A DNA stretch of 64,000 nucleotides from Periconia sp. R9002 (taxonomy: Eukaryota > Ascomycota > Dothideomycetes > Pleosporales > Periconiaceae), in NCBI GenBank assembly GCA_023627715.1, contig JAMAHW010000108.1, forward strand, positions 1 to 64,000, read 5' to 3'. Both the position numbers and the translations under genes were made by a program. Position 1 is the stretch's first letter; every line of letters begins with the position of its first letter. Under the pieces are notes generated by a model. That model saw only the letters and a program-made list of their open reading frames with translations, ran no database searches and had not been told where the DNA came from. Positions 33,465 through 45,398 of this stretch are shown in pieces.

Positions 33465-33483
33465 TGTGTGTGTGTGTGTGTGT
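33465..33483. repeat. (TG)n microsatellite
   Basis: About nine TG units in non-coding DNA. Confidence 0.9.
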
Positions 33484-34019
33484 CGAGCCAGCTTTTTTTC
33501 GGCAGGGAAATAATTATGCAAAAGAGAGATACACGCGTTTTCACTGCAAAAAATTCGAAAAAACCTACTAAATAGTCCTTGCATAGGTATCCTCGTGATA
33601 GATAGGGGCGTTGTTCCGCCGTTGCTTTGTTTGTCGTTACTTGTGCAGGAGGCTGGTTGGGTAGAGAAGTTTTTGGTATGTAATAACTGTTGCCTCTTCA
33701 AGTGCTTTGCGTACATGCACCTTCTCGTATGATTCATGTCTCCGAGTGGAGAAGGAACCAATATAATATATGTTGCCTTGGAGTATTCAGACCCCTTCCT
33801 TCCGGCCTGTGGAAACCGACCTCGGGGTCCGAAAATGTTTACTGTGTGTGCCACAGGTGAACAGAGGAGTTGAATTCTAACTTGGCAGTTCCGATTACTT
33901 TTTAGGAAACTCTTATGGATGCAAGTGTGTCCGCAAAAAGGCGCTGGAATGTCCACTTAACTACTACTAGAGAAACATGTTTTCAGTACCGCAAATTTGA
34001 GTCACTTAGCCAAGTTCGT

Positions 34020-34931
34020 TTATGAGACCAATAATCCATTTGCAAAATCCAAGACCTTATCCACCACCTCCAGCGTATGGCTCAAATGGGGCGAGTGCCC
34101 AGATTCGCAGCTGTACACTTTGAACGCCCCCGTTTTCTCGCTCTGCGCAGCTACCAATTTCTCCTGAACCGCTTTCGGTAGCATTCGATCCTGCTCCAAA
34201 TAAAGGTATGCACAAGGGAGCGTCGCATATGCGTTGTTAGTGAGCGTCGTCATACACATGGGAGACGCTGTCAGCAATGGTTTCCACTTCTGCATTTGTG
34301 CCTCATGCAGACCATGGAAAAGGTATTTTTCAGGCTCGAAGACGGTTCCGATGCCATCTCGACCGTTTTTCTGCGGATTTTCAGCGAATCTGTATGGGGA
34401 AATGCGGGGGGCACAGATGGCTGTTACTGTAGATAGACTCACATGAAACTGCAACCAAGGCGGCGTCACGATCCGGCCATCTTTGGGCTGAAAGGTGGTA
34501 TGTAAAGACTCGCCAGGAGGCACAATGAAGGCACCGTAATAGAAGATGCCAACAATCCCTCCTCCAGTCAGGCCTCGAGATTGACGCTGCTTCTCTTGTA
34601 ACTCTGGGATGGCAGATTGAGTCGCGGCAAAGCCTCCGCCTGAATGAGCCACGAGAAGAACTCTTCGATTTTGATTCTCGATCAGAGGTTTCAGAACGGC
34701 GAGTACAGCCTGAGTATCTTCTTCGCCCTGCGGATAGCCGCCAGAGGGAGGATCGAGGTCAAAATTCGGAGACATGATATCGCCAACATTGAGCTTGGAT
34801 AGATCGGACGTGGGAAGTTGAGGACAGTAGGCGTCAATTCCACGAGATTTCAAGGCATCGACGAGAGGCTGGTAGATAGCGGCATTGTGGAAGAAGCCGT
34901 GGCAGATCACAACAGCCAAATTGGAGGACAT
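34020..34931 (-). CDS. alpha/beta hydrolase (303 aa unspliced, or about 279 aa with a 72-nt intron)
   Basis: Alpha/beta-hydrolase fold enzyme, probable esterase or lactonase-like. The N-terminus AVVICHGFFHNAAIYQPLV holds the oxyanion-side HG motif; the nucleophile Ser is in VAHSGGG at about residues 94-100. The acid is probably Asp within LEQDRMLP and the base His within ESGHSPHLSH near the C-terminus, completing the triad. Substrate is unknown, and there is no signal peptide, so it is probably cytosolic. The frame is open throughout, but residues about 163-186 contain a good GTGAGT donor (after QFH) and a CCGCAG acceptor 72 nt apart with a CTGA branch. Removing it would join QFH to KNGRDG and give a length closer to relatives. 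I favour the spliced form. The start is the first ATG. Confidence 0.82.
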   Translation of the reverse strand: MSSNLAVVICHGFFHNAAIYQPLVDALKSRGIDAYCPQLPTSDLSKLNVGDIMSPNFDLDPPSGGYPQGEEDTQAVLAVLKPLIENQNRRVLLVAHSGGGFAATQSAIPELQEKQRQSRGLTGGGIVGIFYYGAFIVPPGESLHTTFQPKDGRIVTPPWLQFHVSLSTVTAICAPRISPYRFAENPQKNGRDGIGTVFEPEKYLFHGLHEAQMQKWKPLLTASPMCMTTLTNNAYATLPCAYLYLEQDRMLPKAVQEKLVAAQSEKTGAFKVYSCESGHSPHLSHTLEVVDKVLDFANGLLVS

Positions 34932-35201
34932 CTTGTAAAGCGAGGCTCGGGGTAAGAAGTTTGAAAAAGAGGGCGTTTGATGGGGCTATAAATCAAAATG
35001 CAACGGCAGGTACGATGTCAGCACCTGCTGTACAAACGCGGCACAGGCCCGTGGAAGGAGGAAGAATTACAGGACAGATGCACACGGTGCGAATACTAAG
35101 AAACAATCGAAAAACGTCTTGTGGGCATGATAACAGAATGGGTATCGAAGATATCAAGACTACTATGATACATGTGATATTACAGAAAACACGCTATCCA
35201 T

Positions 35202-36944
35202 CTACTTCCTCACCTCGGCGTTATTCTTCGAAATGCTAACCACATTCCTCAGCGTTCCAAAGGGTAAAACATCTGCGATCCGCTTCTTGCCCGAAAACAG
35301 CATGACGAGGCGGTCGAGCCCGCAACCCCAGCCCCCCGTCGGCGGCATCCCCCACTCGAGCACCTCGAGATAGCTCTCGTCGATGCCTTTACCGTTGTCC
35401 TCGGCATCCGGCTGCAGCGCAAGCTGCTGCTGAAACTTCCGACGCTGCTCAAAGGGTGAGTTTTCCTCCTCGTACGCGTTGACGTATTCACGGCCATTGA
35501 TGAAGAGCTCCGCGCGCGCGGCGACGACCTGCATGTTGGAGGAAGGGTCGACGTAGGATTTGGATAGTGGCGAGAGGGCTTCAGGATGGCAGGTGATGAA
35601 GGTAGGATCGACGCAGAGGGGTTCAATGTAAGTCTCTGCCAAAGTGTCGAGAAGACGTGGCAGTGTAGGGTTGGGAGGCACCGGTATACTAAGCTCTTTG
35701 AAAAAGGCGAGGACATCATCGGTTGCGGTTGGGGTTGAGAGGTTCGGAAGTGTGAGTCCACAGGCTTTTTCGATTGTGGGTATAAAAGGAAGTTGCTTGA
35801 AGGGGGTAGAGAAATCAATGTTGTGGGGCGTCGTCAGGTGTGAGAAGTGAGTTGGGCGAAGCGACTCGACCGTGGCATGGAGGCCTTGCACCAACTTCTC
35901 CGTTCGCTCAATCAACTGAGAGAGCGTAGCGCCAACTTGGTAGAACTCGCATGTAGAGAATTCGGGGTTGTGCGTATTATCGACACCTTCGTTTCGGAAG
36001 GCTCGACCTATTTCAAAAACTCGATCTTGTCCTCCAACAATGAGACGCTTGAGGTTGAGCTCCGGTGCTATCCGGAGTCGGATGGGGGTATTTGACAGCT
36101 CGTTTGCTACTGTTTCAAACGGACGAGCTATCGCACCTCCAGCCCTCACATCGAACATGGGTGTCTCCACTTCTAAGAAGCCATCTTGAGAGAGCGATTT
36201 GCGAATATGATCGTAGATCGTCGCACGCAGCCGTAGGATTTCTCCAGGCTCTTTGTTGGTGAGTTGGTGAATGTGAGGATAACGCGCAAGCAGCTCGGCA
36301 TTTTCAACCTTCTTGGGCAAATGCTGTAGACAGGGTGCGATCCAACGAGGCGGAGCAGTAGCGGCCAATGTTAGCTGCCCTGATTTCGTCCTGGTGGGAT
36401 GGCCTTGGAAATGAATCCAATCACCAACGCGTGCAACGCGCCGTAGTTCCTCCTGGACCTGTGCAGAGGACGTTGCGTCGAGCTTTTTCTGCTCTACCAT
36501 GATTTGAAGGTTGAGTCCCGCCCGCTCAATGTCGAAGAACATGAGCTTGGAGCTTATTGCCCGCACCGACCGCACTCTTCCTGACATGGTCAGCCTTTGG
36601 AGGCGTCTCGCTCGTCTTCATCTCCTACCGAAAACCTCCACCACGTCTGGATGCAGCTCCTGTACATGGCCATATTTGGATTGAAAGTCCTGAATAGACA
36701 GCAATTCGGCGGACACGAAATCTAGTCTCGGGTGGTACGTTCCCAACGGTCTCGAACTATTCAGCTGTTCGATACGCTTGTGCTTTTCCGCAAGAGGTTC
36801 CATGGGACCGAGGTGTTCGGACGCTACATGGTGTGTGAAGCGCTTCTGGACAGCACGGTAGGCCCGCGCAGCCTCAGGCGTACAGCGAGGGTTCGCTGCA
36901 TGGTAGAGGTAGGGGCGCAGGAACAGGAAAGACGATCTATTCAT
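35202..36944 (-). CDS. msk1: mitochondrial lysyl-tRNA synthetase (564 aa, 2 exons)
   Basis: Class II aminoacyl-tRNA synthetase charging mitochondrial tRNA-Lys. Exons are 36944-36629 and 36580-35202, joined across a 48-nt intron, totalling 1695 nt. The N-terminus is rich in Arg/Ser with hydrophobic residues and no acids early (MNRSSFLFLRPYLYHAANPR), as expected for a mitochondrial presequence. An OB-fold with FGRVRSVRAISSKLMFFDIE precedes the catalytic domain. Motif 1 lies near DGFLEVETPMF, motif 2 FRNEGVDNTHNPEFSTCEFY, motif 3 GWGCGLDRLVMLF with VLPFGTLRN. YVNAYEEENSP is the LysRS-type stretch before motif 3. Lys-type rather than Asp/Asn-type residues and the presequence support Msk1. No oddities seen. 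Confidence 0.93.
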
Positions 36945-38361
36945 GCTTTGTTGGCATCAGCAAAGGCATTAAGGAGTGGAGTAGAAAGTAAAGGCAAACA
37001 AAATAGGTAAAATATCAGGAAGGACATGTGAGTGTCGTGAAATCAACCACCCGAAGGTGTCATTCGCAACGGTTCTATAATCGACATCATGTATGTGGAG
37101 GGAATTGAGGTGAAAGACGGTGCACGTACCTGGCTGTCAAGTCATTGCATCAATGAAAGGACTCTGTTAAGTGAAGGAGACGGGCCATGGGATGGATGGA
37201 TGGTGAAAATTGACGCGAGCGCACAGACAGGAACCTGCAGGCAGACGCGCTAGGGTGACGAGCACGTGACAAAATCCAAGGGCCGACGTCGGACCGAGGA
37301 TGAGTCAGCTTGAATGCACGGTCCAGGCCACCAAGTATATAAGGCGGCCGTTCTCCGTCCCTCTGCTTTCCTCTTCATACTTACCTTCTTGCGATCGTCC
37401 ATGATCAAGTATATGGAGATCTGGAATCTTCGACTGCATTGCACAGCGCGGATTGGAGATTCTACTAGCTGCATTCGTGCATCTAGGCGGGGCAATTTTT
37501 GCTGGTCGTCTTTCTACTCTTTTTCATTGACGGTGCTGCTCTTGACGGAGCGGTGCGTTGAGGAAGAAGTTTACTCCCTGTGTGCTGTACCTACCTGTTG
37601 TGATGAATCGAATTGCCTCTGGCAGTCCATCTCCCCTTCCATCTGCCTAGTGAAAAGTGATGCTCTGCTGTACCCTAAATGCCGCCAGTCATGTCTGGGA
37701 GGTAATGGTGTCCGCGGTCGTTTTGACTCTACGGATGGCGACACCGCGGCCTCACCATTCGCCATCCAACATGGTCCTCAACCTCGCAGCATAAATCCAG
37801 CTCGCTTTCCTCCCCACCCACCTCGAGTTTTCCCTTGATGCTCTGCCCTCGTCAAAAATGCGACATTTGTCCGCCATCTCCTCATCATGTGCCGCTGACA
37901 AAGGACCACCGGTCGTCGTCCCAAACCGTCATCTGCCCCGCTCATCTCATTGCGTCAGGGTGACAGCGGAAAAAATTCACCCTTCACCTGCATCTGGACG
38001 ATCAGATTTCGATGTTCACACCCATGCCCCTCCCTCACACGCTCAAACGTGCTTTACATGCCAGTCCTCCATGCCCAACGGCTATTCCTGAGCTAGTCAT
38101 GACGTACCGGTTACTTCTTCGAGCACATGTACAAGGGAAGAGATGCCCACACTTGTTCGCTAATTGCATCGTAAGTATTCTGTAGAGAAATCCACGCGCC
38201 AGCGGAGGCGGTTCAGCGTAACGAATCAATAACGATGACATCGTTTGATGCCTGCGCCTTTGTAAGTGGGACATGATAAACGTCGCATTTCCCCCCTCAA
38301 TCTCCTTTCCTCAAACTCTATCACCCTACTCATTTGATTCCTATTCTACAATTCTTTCAAG
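36945..38361. other. divergent intergenic (msk1 / dehydrogenase promoters)
   Basis: 1.4 kb with no supported gene. A 174-codon plus frame at 37314-37838 is Cys/Ser-rich without family features. A pyrimidine-rich stretch (about 38285-38360) precedes the start codon at 38362 and probably includes that gene's transcription start. Confidence 0.55.
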
Positions 38362-39819
38362 ATGGCTATGTCACAGGCAGCTTTGAAGGCCGAGTATGCT
38401 ATTGGCCACGATAACAACAGCATCACCGCTCAAGATATCGCCAACCCAGATGTTGCCCACGCAGCTGGCCCCGGCAAGATGCTGGCACTTACCTGGCAGG
38501 GCAAGAACAAGGTCGAGGTTCAAGAAGTCTCCAGGCCCAAGATCCTAGAGCCTCGCGATGTCATTGTCAAGGTGACTGGGTCTACCGTTTGCGGCTCCGA
38601 TCTACATCTTCTGCACGGTAGCGTCGTGGAAATGCAGAAGGGTGATATCCTCGGGCACGAGTTCTGCGGTGTGGTCGACGAGATGGGTAGCGCCGTGACA
38701 AACCTCCAGAAAGGGTAAATTCTTCATATCCTAGCCCTACGTACTCAAATCTAATGGGATATTCCAGACAGCGCGTAGTCGCTTCCTTCCAAATTGCCTG
38801 CGGCGATTGCTATTACTGCAAGCAAAAGCTCTCCTCGCAATGCGAGAGGACCAACTCCAACACCCTCGAGAACGCAATGTACGGTGGCCGCACAGCAGGC
38901 ATGTTCGGCTACTCCCACTTCACAGGTGGCTTCGCAGGCGGACAAGCCGAATACGCACGCGTGCCCTGCGGCGACGTCAACCTGCTCCCCCTCCCCGACG
39001 ATGTTCCCGATGAGAAGGGTCTCTACCTCTCCGACGTGCTCGCCACCTCGTGGCACGCCGTCGTTGACACGGGCGTTAACAAGGGCGATGTTGTGGCTAT
39101 CTGGGGCGCTGGTCCCATCGGCCAAATGGCCGCCGACTTTTCTTTGCTCAACGGCGCGTCAAGGGTCATCATGATCGACCAGAATTGGCGTCTGGAGTAC
39201 CTCAAGAAGAAGTACCCGCACCTCGAGACGATCAACTTCAAGGCGCTCGGCAAAAACGAGACCGTCACCAGCAAGCTCAAGGAGATGTGCAACAACCGCG
39301 GTCCGGACGTCGCGATTGAGTGCGCCGCCGGTGAGTACGCAAAGAGCTGGGGACACACGATCGAGATCTCGCTCGGGCTCGAAACCGATACATCAGAGAT
39401 CGTCAACGAGATGATTACCTCCGTGCGCAACTTTGGACGTTGCGGTATCACAGGTGTCTACGTTGGATTCGTACGTCCCCCCCCCCCCCACCTTTCCCTT
39501 TCTTTTCTTCCCCCAGCATCAACTAACCCACGAGAAACAGACCAACCACTTCAACATCGGCTCCCTAATGGAACGCGGCGTCCGCCTCATCGGTAACGGT
39601 CAAGCCCCCGTGCACATGTACTGGAAGGATCTCCTCAAGAAGATCCAGGCGGGCGAAATCGAGCCCCTCAGGATGGTCAGCCACCGTGTCGACGTTGCGG
39701 ACCTCGACAAGGTATACGCCAAGTTTAACAACAGGGAGGATGGCATCCAAAAGGTCTTTGTGCAGACCAAGTTCAGCGCGCCGCCTGCCCCGGGGAGCCC
39801 GCAGCTGACGAGGTTTTAG
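38362..39819 (+). CDS. zinc-containing alcohol dehydrogenase, glutathione-dependent formaldehyde-dehydrogenase-like (444 aa, 3 exons)
   Basis: Medium-chain zinc dehydrogenase. Exons are 38362-38714, 38768-39470 and 39541-39819, totalling 1335 nt. The catalytic zinc is held by STVCGSDLHLLHG and GHEFCG; the structural zinc by ACGDCYYCKQKLSSQCERT. The cofactor loop is AIWGAGPIGQM followed by VIMIDQNWRLEYLK. The length of about 440, the insert with MFGYSHFTGGFAGGQAEY and the C-terminal HRVDVADLDKVYAKFNNRED fit the FDH-like subgroup rather than short ADHs. The substrate cannot be read from sequence; alcohols or aldehydes (as glutathione adducts) are typical. Two ATGs lie close together at 38362 and 38368. 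Intron 2 begins with a C-run that could blur assembly but leaves splice sites clear. Confidence 0.88.
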
Positions 39820-41526
39820 GAGGGTTGTGGTAGCGAGACATGGAAGTAGGGAATGAGATGAATGTCTAATGTGTATTGTTACTATATTTCTATGTAGCAT
39901 GATTTGATAGTTTATTGTTACAATGAAAAAAAATCTGTAAAAAGAAAAATCACCCAGTCAATCTCCTATCACAAACCTGACCACCGAACCCGCCATCCAT
40001 ATCATCAAATTAAAATTCTCATACATGTAAAACATGAAACCTCTCATTTCACCCCCCATCTTCCCCCCTCCGTCTACGGACTCCATTGAGATAGTCTGGT
40101 ATCTCCTTCCTACTTCAAGAGCCTACATCCCTACATTTACATGTCTCTGCCCCTCTCCTCTTTTTCCCTCTTTCCCCTCCTCTTATCACCTACCTACCTA
40201 CCTATCTATCTCTGCAACACTAACGTCAATATTACCGTTCATTACCATCTTAAACACCTAACCCCACCCCTTACACAACACAGGTACATCAACATAGTCA
40301 ATGCAACTAGTTAGTTACGCGAAGATAACACTACAGTAAGTTACACCAAAACTCGCGCGGGCCTCTACATAGCGTACCAACCATTCACACCAAAATCGCT
40401 AGCTAGCTAACAAACACTGTAGATCAGGATCTGCAAGGTCTACCTAATTCATTAGACTCTTCAGAGACACTAGCTACACGACCCGACCCGAATCGGCACT
40501 TCCCGGCGTCGTCGACCGTCTCGCTGTAGTCAACATTGATAGTTAGTCGATGTAAACTAATAAGACTATCAGTTGATAGTACCTGCTGTAGAAATCACAC
40601 CTCAACCAAACCCACCCCTACGCCGCCGCACTTAGCTGCAGTATCAGTATGTATGTAGATAAGGAACGGCTTAGAATTTGCTAGGTGCTTTACTACCTAC
40701 GTTGTAGAGAAATTGGTGAGTACCTAGGTAGGTACTATTGATTTGATAGTATGTACATATGTACATAAATGTAGCTAATAAGACTGAACTATCAAGTGAT
40801 AGTTGTCTTTTCTGTGGCTAAGAAAGATGGCGTAGGTTGGTATTATTGAATTGGATTTCCTGGGGTAGGGTAGGTGAGATGGGTAGGTAGGTACGGTAAT
40901 GTAAGTATGATGGAGATAGAGTAGAAGTGGTAGAGGGAGGGAGGAGGGGTAGGCTAGGTGCTGGTTCCGTTCTGTTTTGTTTGTTGTTCCAAGGTACGTA
41001 GGGGAGAGGGGGAAGTATGTAAGGGAAAGTATGTAGGTAGGATTAAGGTGGAAAGGATATGTATTGTATGGATGTATGGACACTGCAATAGATGCGATTA
41101 TACCAAATGTATGTAAGTATGTATGTACGGAGAGTCAGTGGAGAAGCGGTGTATAGCAGGACGGAAGTCGTGTTATGCATTGCGGATTCCTTGTAGGTAC
41201 AAACGAGTCGATGAGAAGGACTCCCGTATCTGAGATGATATTCAAATATCTCAATGGGTAAGTATATATGTGCCATCATTAGAAATCGCGACAAGGTCTT
41301 GAGTGGAGGACTACATGTGCTGTGAACACTGCAGTGAAGTTCATCTGTGCCTTTTGAGGGGCTGATGGAAATGAGTTATCCCCCTTCGATTTTTCTTGAT
41401 AATCCCTTCGCGAGACTTTACCCAGCCCGTCCGGAATGAAAGCCGTCAATTTGGCGCAATTTCAAGAACAGACAACATAACTCCTTTTACCGCCATCACT
41501 TTCTCTATCCCTCCACTGAAAGAAAC
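39820..41526. other. intergenic, convergent, low complexity
   Basis: 1.7 kb between two 3' ends. Rich in CTACCTAC, TAGGTAGG and pyrimidine runs; contains the diverged repeat pair and palindrome listed separately. No gene supported. Confidence 0.55.
40551..40804. repeat. diverged direct repeat and nearby palindrome
   Basis: TGTAAACTAATAAGACTATC at 40551 and TGTAGCTAATAAGACTGAAC at 40771 start two related units that both end in TGATAGT. ATGTACATATGTACAT at 40751-40766 is a perfect 16 bp palindrome just before the second unit. Confidence 0.7.
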
Positions 41527-42526
41527 TCAGGCATATTTATCATGGCTCCCCTTGACCTTGAAATCCAACAGCTTCTCGTGAAAATCACCCTCCTTCTTTG
41601 CCCGCTTCAGAATCCTCACCTCGCCATCTTCCAACTTGCGTCCGACCATCGCCTCCAGCTCCTTTCGCGTAATCTTCTCTGCCGCCTTCTCCGCCTTTGC
41701 GACTTTGTTCCGCGGCTTGAACCGCGCTTGCATGCGAATGTGAAAGGTGGTATTGCCGTCGGGAGATAGGTCGGCGGCGTCGCCGTTGATTTCGGGGGTG
41801 GTGGAGGTGCCGGAAGTGCTGAGGTAGGTGGAGTTTGTGGTTTGGAGGGCGAAAGTCGAGGGCGCGGAGGAGGTGGTGTCGTCGGTTGTGGACGGGGTGG
41901 GGAGGACGACGAGAGATTCGGAGGCGGAGATCGCCGTTGCCGTCGCAGAGAGGATGCCTTGCCTGGAGACGCTTAGATAGCTGTGTTATGTTCTTGTTAG
42001 CCTCGGGCTGAATTGCTTTGGTTGCGGTTTGTAGATAAGCTCAAGTTGCTTGAAAGGTTTCTGGCCTTGAGCGCGGTCTCCATTATATGAAATGTACCAC
42101 CATGCCGAAAGACATGCGCATAAAAGGGACTAGTACTAACCGCCCATGATGACCTTTCAGACTCAGGCTCTCTGTCCCTGCAACTCTGCTTGCGACCCAT
42201 ACCTGCCTCACATCGTGAGGTTCCGCCGTCTCTGCCTTCCCATCTACACAGTTCTCCACCTCGCTACAAAAGACCTTGCCAATTGCATCGCAGGCCAAGA
42301 ATGTTATGGGTTTAGTTGGTAAGATCACAACTATAGGACCAGATATATCGGACGGCGCATCGGCGTTTACCCAAGAATCGTCGTCCTCGGCGGCGGCGTC
42401 ATCCTCCGCAGCGGCGGTTGTGGTCAGGGCTTTAGATGCGGGACGATCGGCGTCGTCGTTGGGGTCAGCTACGCGCTTTCGTTTCTTGACCTTCTTGTCC
42501 CCTTTGAAGTGAAGTGCTTTGACCAT
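41527..42526 (-). CDS. FRG1-like protein (279 aa, 2 exons)
   Basis: FRG1 family, a beta-trefoil (fascin-like) nuclear/nucleolar protein linked in animals to RNA processing and actin bundling. Exons are 42526-42141 and 41980-41527, totalling 840 nt. The N-terminus MVKALHFKGDKKVKKRKR is a basic nuclear-targeting-like segment followed by an Ala/Asp-rich stretch. Trefoil repeats show QVWVASRVAGTESLSLKG, HHGRYLSVSRQGILSATATA and FALQTTNSTYLS. The C-terminus KFKPRNKVAKAEKAAEKITR-like and the EGDFHEKLLDFKVKGSHDKY ending match fungal members. The role in this organism is inferred only from the family. It diverges from the 2OG oxygenase gene, 261 bp apart. Confidence 0.85.
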
Positions 42527-42787
42527 TGTAAAAGTTCACGATAGTTGGTGCACGCGTTGTGGTTGCGCGGTTTGGTGATGAGGTAATGCGGCAGAAGCGG
42601 ATATCGCCGGCGGAGATGGGCGGCAGAACCCGAATGTGGAAGGTGGCAGGATATCAGGACCGAAGCTGGCCACCGCGTGAAGCACAAAATCTTTGGCAGT
42701 ACAAGTCAAGTATAATAGAAAAGAGGATTGGAATTAAACACTGCTATTGCTCCCTGCTTCCATTGATTTACGTTGAAGAGAAAAACC

Positions 42788-43993
42788 ATGGCTTCCAATC
42801 AAGCTGCGGTCACGGTTGGGTTGGAGGATCTCAAGAATGGTATGCCTGATTGTCACCCGGTCGTGCATGTACATACAGATGCAATGCCGGATACGGCGTG
42901 CTATAATGCCTAAGTTAACGTCACTTCTAGACAACGTAGAGTTTGCAGCCCTTGAAGACGCCTTTGGCCCCGAATCTCTCGGAATAATTGTCGTCAAAGA
43001 CTTGCCCGAGAAATTCCACAGACTCAGGCATGAGCTCTTGTCATACTCGTCGGCGCTTGCCAATCTGCCACAAGCAGAGCTGGGTATGTTAATTTGGTCG
43101 AAGGAGACGTATTCTATTCAGTATCTGACCGCCTTGAAGAAAAACTGGAAAGCCCTGCCGCCAAATGGCTTGTCGGGTGGTCATGCGGCAAAGAGACACT
43201 GAAAGACGGTCGTTATGATACGCTCAAGGGCTCCTACTACGTGAACTGTTCACCGTCCTTCGATAGCCAGCAATCATCTGTGGCTGAGAAGTACCCATCA
43301 TTTCCGGAATATACGGCACCCAATGTGTGGCCGTCAAAGGACCTGCTCCCGGGCTTTGAAGCCACCTTTCGAGAACTCACCGCTCTCATTATTGATATTG
43401 CAGCACTCGTTGCCCGCGCGTGCGACAAGTATGCTGAGGCCAATATTAGCTCTTACAAGAAAGGGTACCTTGAACATGTCGTGAAAACCAGCGTTTCAAC
43501 CAAAGCTCGACTTCTGCATTACTTCCCCAGCTCGCAGCCTGAGACGCCAAGCGAAAACGCCAGCCAAGATGAAGACGACTGGTGTGCAACACATCTGGAC
43601 CACGGCTGCCTCACTGGTCTTACATCTGCCATGTTCGTGGACGAAGGAGTAAACCCGCCAAAGATAGGATCGTCGTTCTCTGCGCTCCCTGAACTGGACC
43701 GGTCGCCTGATCCAAAAGCGGGCCTGTATATTCACTCACGGACTGGAGTTGTTACCAAAGTCGCGATTCCGCGCGATTGCCTTGGCTTCCAAACTGGTGA
43801 GGCGCTAGAGATAATCACGCAGGGCAAGTTCAAGGCCGTCCCGCATTTTGTGCGCGGCGCTGCCAGCGGAGCGGGAGGAAAGGTGGCGCGGAATACATTG
43901 GCAGTGTTCACGCAGCCGAACCTATGGGAGAAGGTGGACGAGAAGCGGGATTTTGCGGCCTTTGCGAAGGAGATTGTCGAGAAGAATCACTAA
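42788..43993 (+). CDS. 2-oxoglutarate/Fe(II) oxygenase-like protein (352 aa, 3 exons)
   Basis: Non-haem iron oxygenase of the isopenicillin-N-synthase-like superfamily; substrate unknown. Exons are 42788-42839, 42931-43083 and 43140-43993, totalling 1059 nt. Iron-binding residues are suggested by THLDHGCLTGL (His-x-Asp) and the distal His in AVPHFVRG. Upstream are LGIIVVKDLP and KWLVGWSCGKETL with YDTLKGSYYVN. The third exon could start at either of two AGs. The later one (43138-43139) gives a 56-nt intron with a CTGAC branch and the family-like junction AELEKLESP. The earlier one would leave a 38-nt intron and add six residues, which I consider less likely. No targeting signal; likely cytosolic. 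Confidence 0.82.
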
Positions 43994-45398
43994 CACATTA
44001 GTTTGACCTAGGTACGTAGTTAGTGCAAGTCAATACATATTAAACAGGTGTTTGTACCGTAGACTACTCGTTTTGGTGATGGATGGAACTGGCCAAGGCA
44101 GTGAGGGCCGAGGGAAAGTTATGTGCCAATGATGTCATCCCGAGTGGAACAGGGGAAGAGACCACGTGACCGGGAAAATCGGCCCACGCGACACCGGAAA
44201 GACAATCTGCCAAGCAGAAGTGCGTGGACAACGAACTCTCCTAAACCATAATAATAATGATATCTGATAATTTCCAGCCTCGCATGCACGGTGCCTGTCG
44301 GTTTCTATGTCCGAACTCTTCATCGAGCAACTGTTTTGGGCGAGAGGCTCAGTTCCCCCTCAGTGCCTAAGGCCATCAATGATTCATTCCATCCGACTCT
44401 TTGACGACAACAAGCGTCTCATCGCGTGGCTTGCCTGAGATGGCAGTGACAGTCTGTCTCGAACTCAGCCTCACCATTTTCAGCCCGCAGCCAAACAGTA
44501 CCGAAGCAGCATTATGATGGAATTAAATCTCATCACCCAGGAGTCCAGATCACCGTCGCCTACCTAGTCATTTAACTTGGCGTGGAGGGGAGTGGAGTGG
44601 AGTGGGTGTCGGCACGGCTCACTAGCCACGCAACATCTCGTCCGTCGCCTTCTAGGCAACATGCGTCTCTGTTGTGTATCGGCCTAGGTCACCATGCATT
44701 ATTACCGTCTCCTCCCGCCACATTCTTTTCCCAATGAGACGGATTCATCAGTTGCCAAGGTGCCGACATCCAGAGTCCCTGTCCCGTGTGAGATTCTGAA
44801 AATAGTGCAGGTTGGCAGTAGGATATGTAACGAATGGATGACATTCCTGCCACTGCCAAGCGCAATTGTGCGTGGAGATGGGTACGGGGCAATTGCATGG
44901 ATGGTACAAACTTACAAAGCAAACCACCCATTTTACTACTAGAGAGGGTTACGCGGTCCTCTTCTCGAACGGGGAGCCGGCGCGCCTGACACCTGGTAGG
45001 CAGGGATGAATTGGGTGATGATCGCTGTGTCCCCTACAGATTGATATCGCTGCCAAGGCCTCATGTGCCCTGTGAAAGCGCCGTCTATCCGTCTTTGCAT
45101 GCCAGCAACCTAGCTCCTTAAGCAGTGAACCTGCTTTTCGGCAGAAAACAATTCAGCAATGTAACACTTCGTCACTCTGCATTGGCAACCCTCTACCCTT
45201 TGTTAAAGTACTTACTCGGAGTCCTCGCCGCACTCAACAGCACCTGTTTCGATCGATTTGGGATTGAGTTTCCACATACATCTCGCTGCATATCCTGTGG
45301 TAAATCAGGGGCTTGTACCTTCCATAGCAAGCGCCACACTTCCTTCTTAGTACCTCATCTGTCCCGGGAAACTGCGCACATCACCACCACTGAACATC
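43994..45398. other. intergenic upstream of the acyltransferase
   Basis: 1.4 kb with only short, feature-poor frames. The right end must contain the acyltransferase promoter. No motif I would defend. Confidence 0.55.

Larger units (their letters stand above)
31414..34019. other. 2.6 kb intergenic with duplicated blocks, hairpin and microsatellites
   Basis: Contains the xylanase promoter next to 31414 and probably the 3' UTR of the hydrolase next to 34019. Two families of diverged direct repeats and a hairpin lie at 32400-32671, A/C-rich DNA at 32680-32990, and GATT and TG microsatellites at 33084 and 33465. A 237-codon minus frame (33243-33956) shows no recognisable protein features. Confidence 0.55.

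Noticed and set aside
33243..33956. 237-codon minus frame left of the hydrolase gene
   Set aside because: Runs through TG microsatellite and homopolymers, with low complexity and no family features.
37314..37838. 174-codon plus frame between msk1 and the dehydrogenase
   Set aside because: Cys/Ser-rich, no motif, and sits where two promoters are expected.
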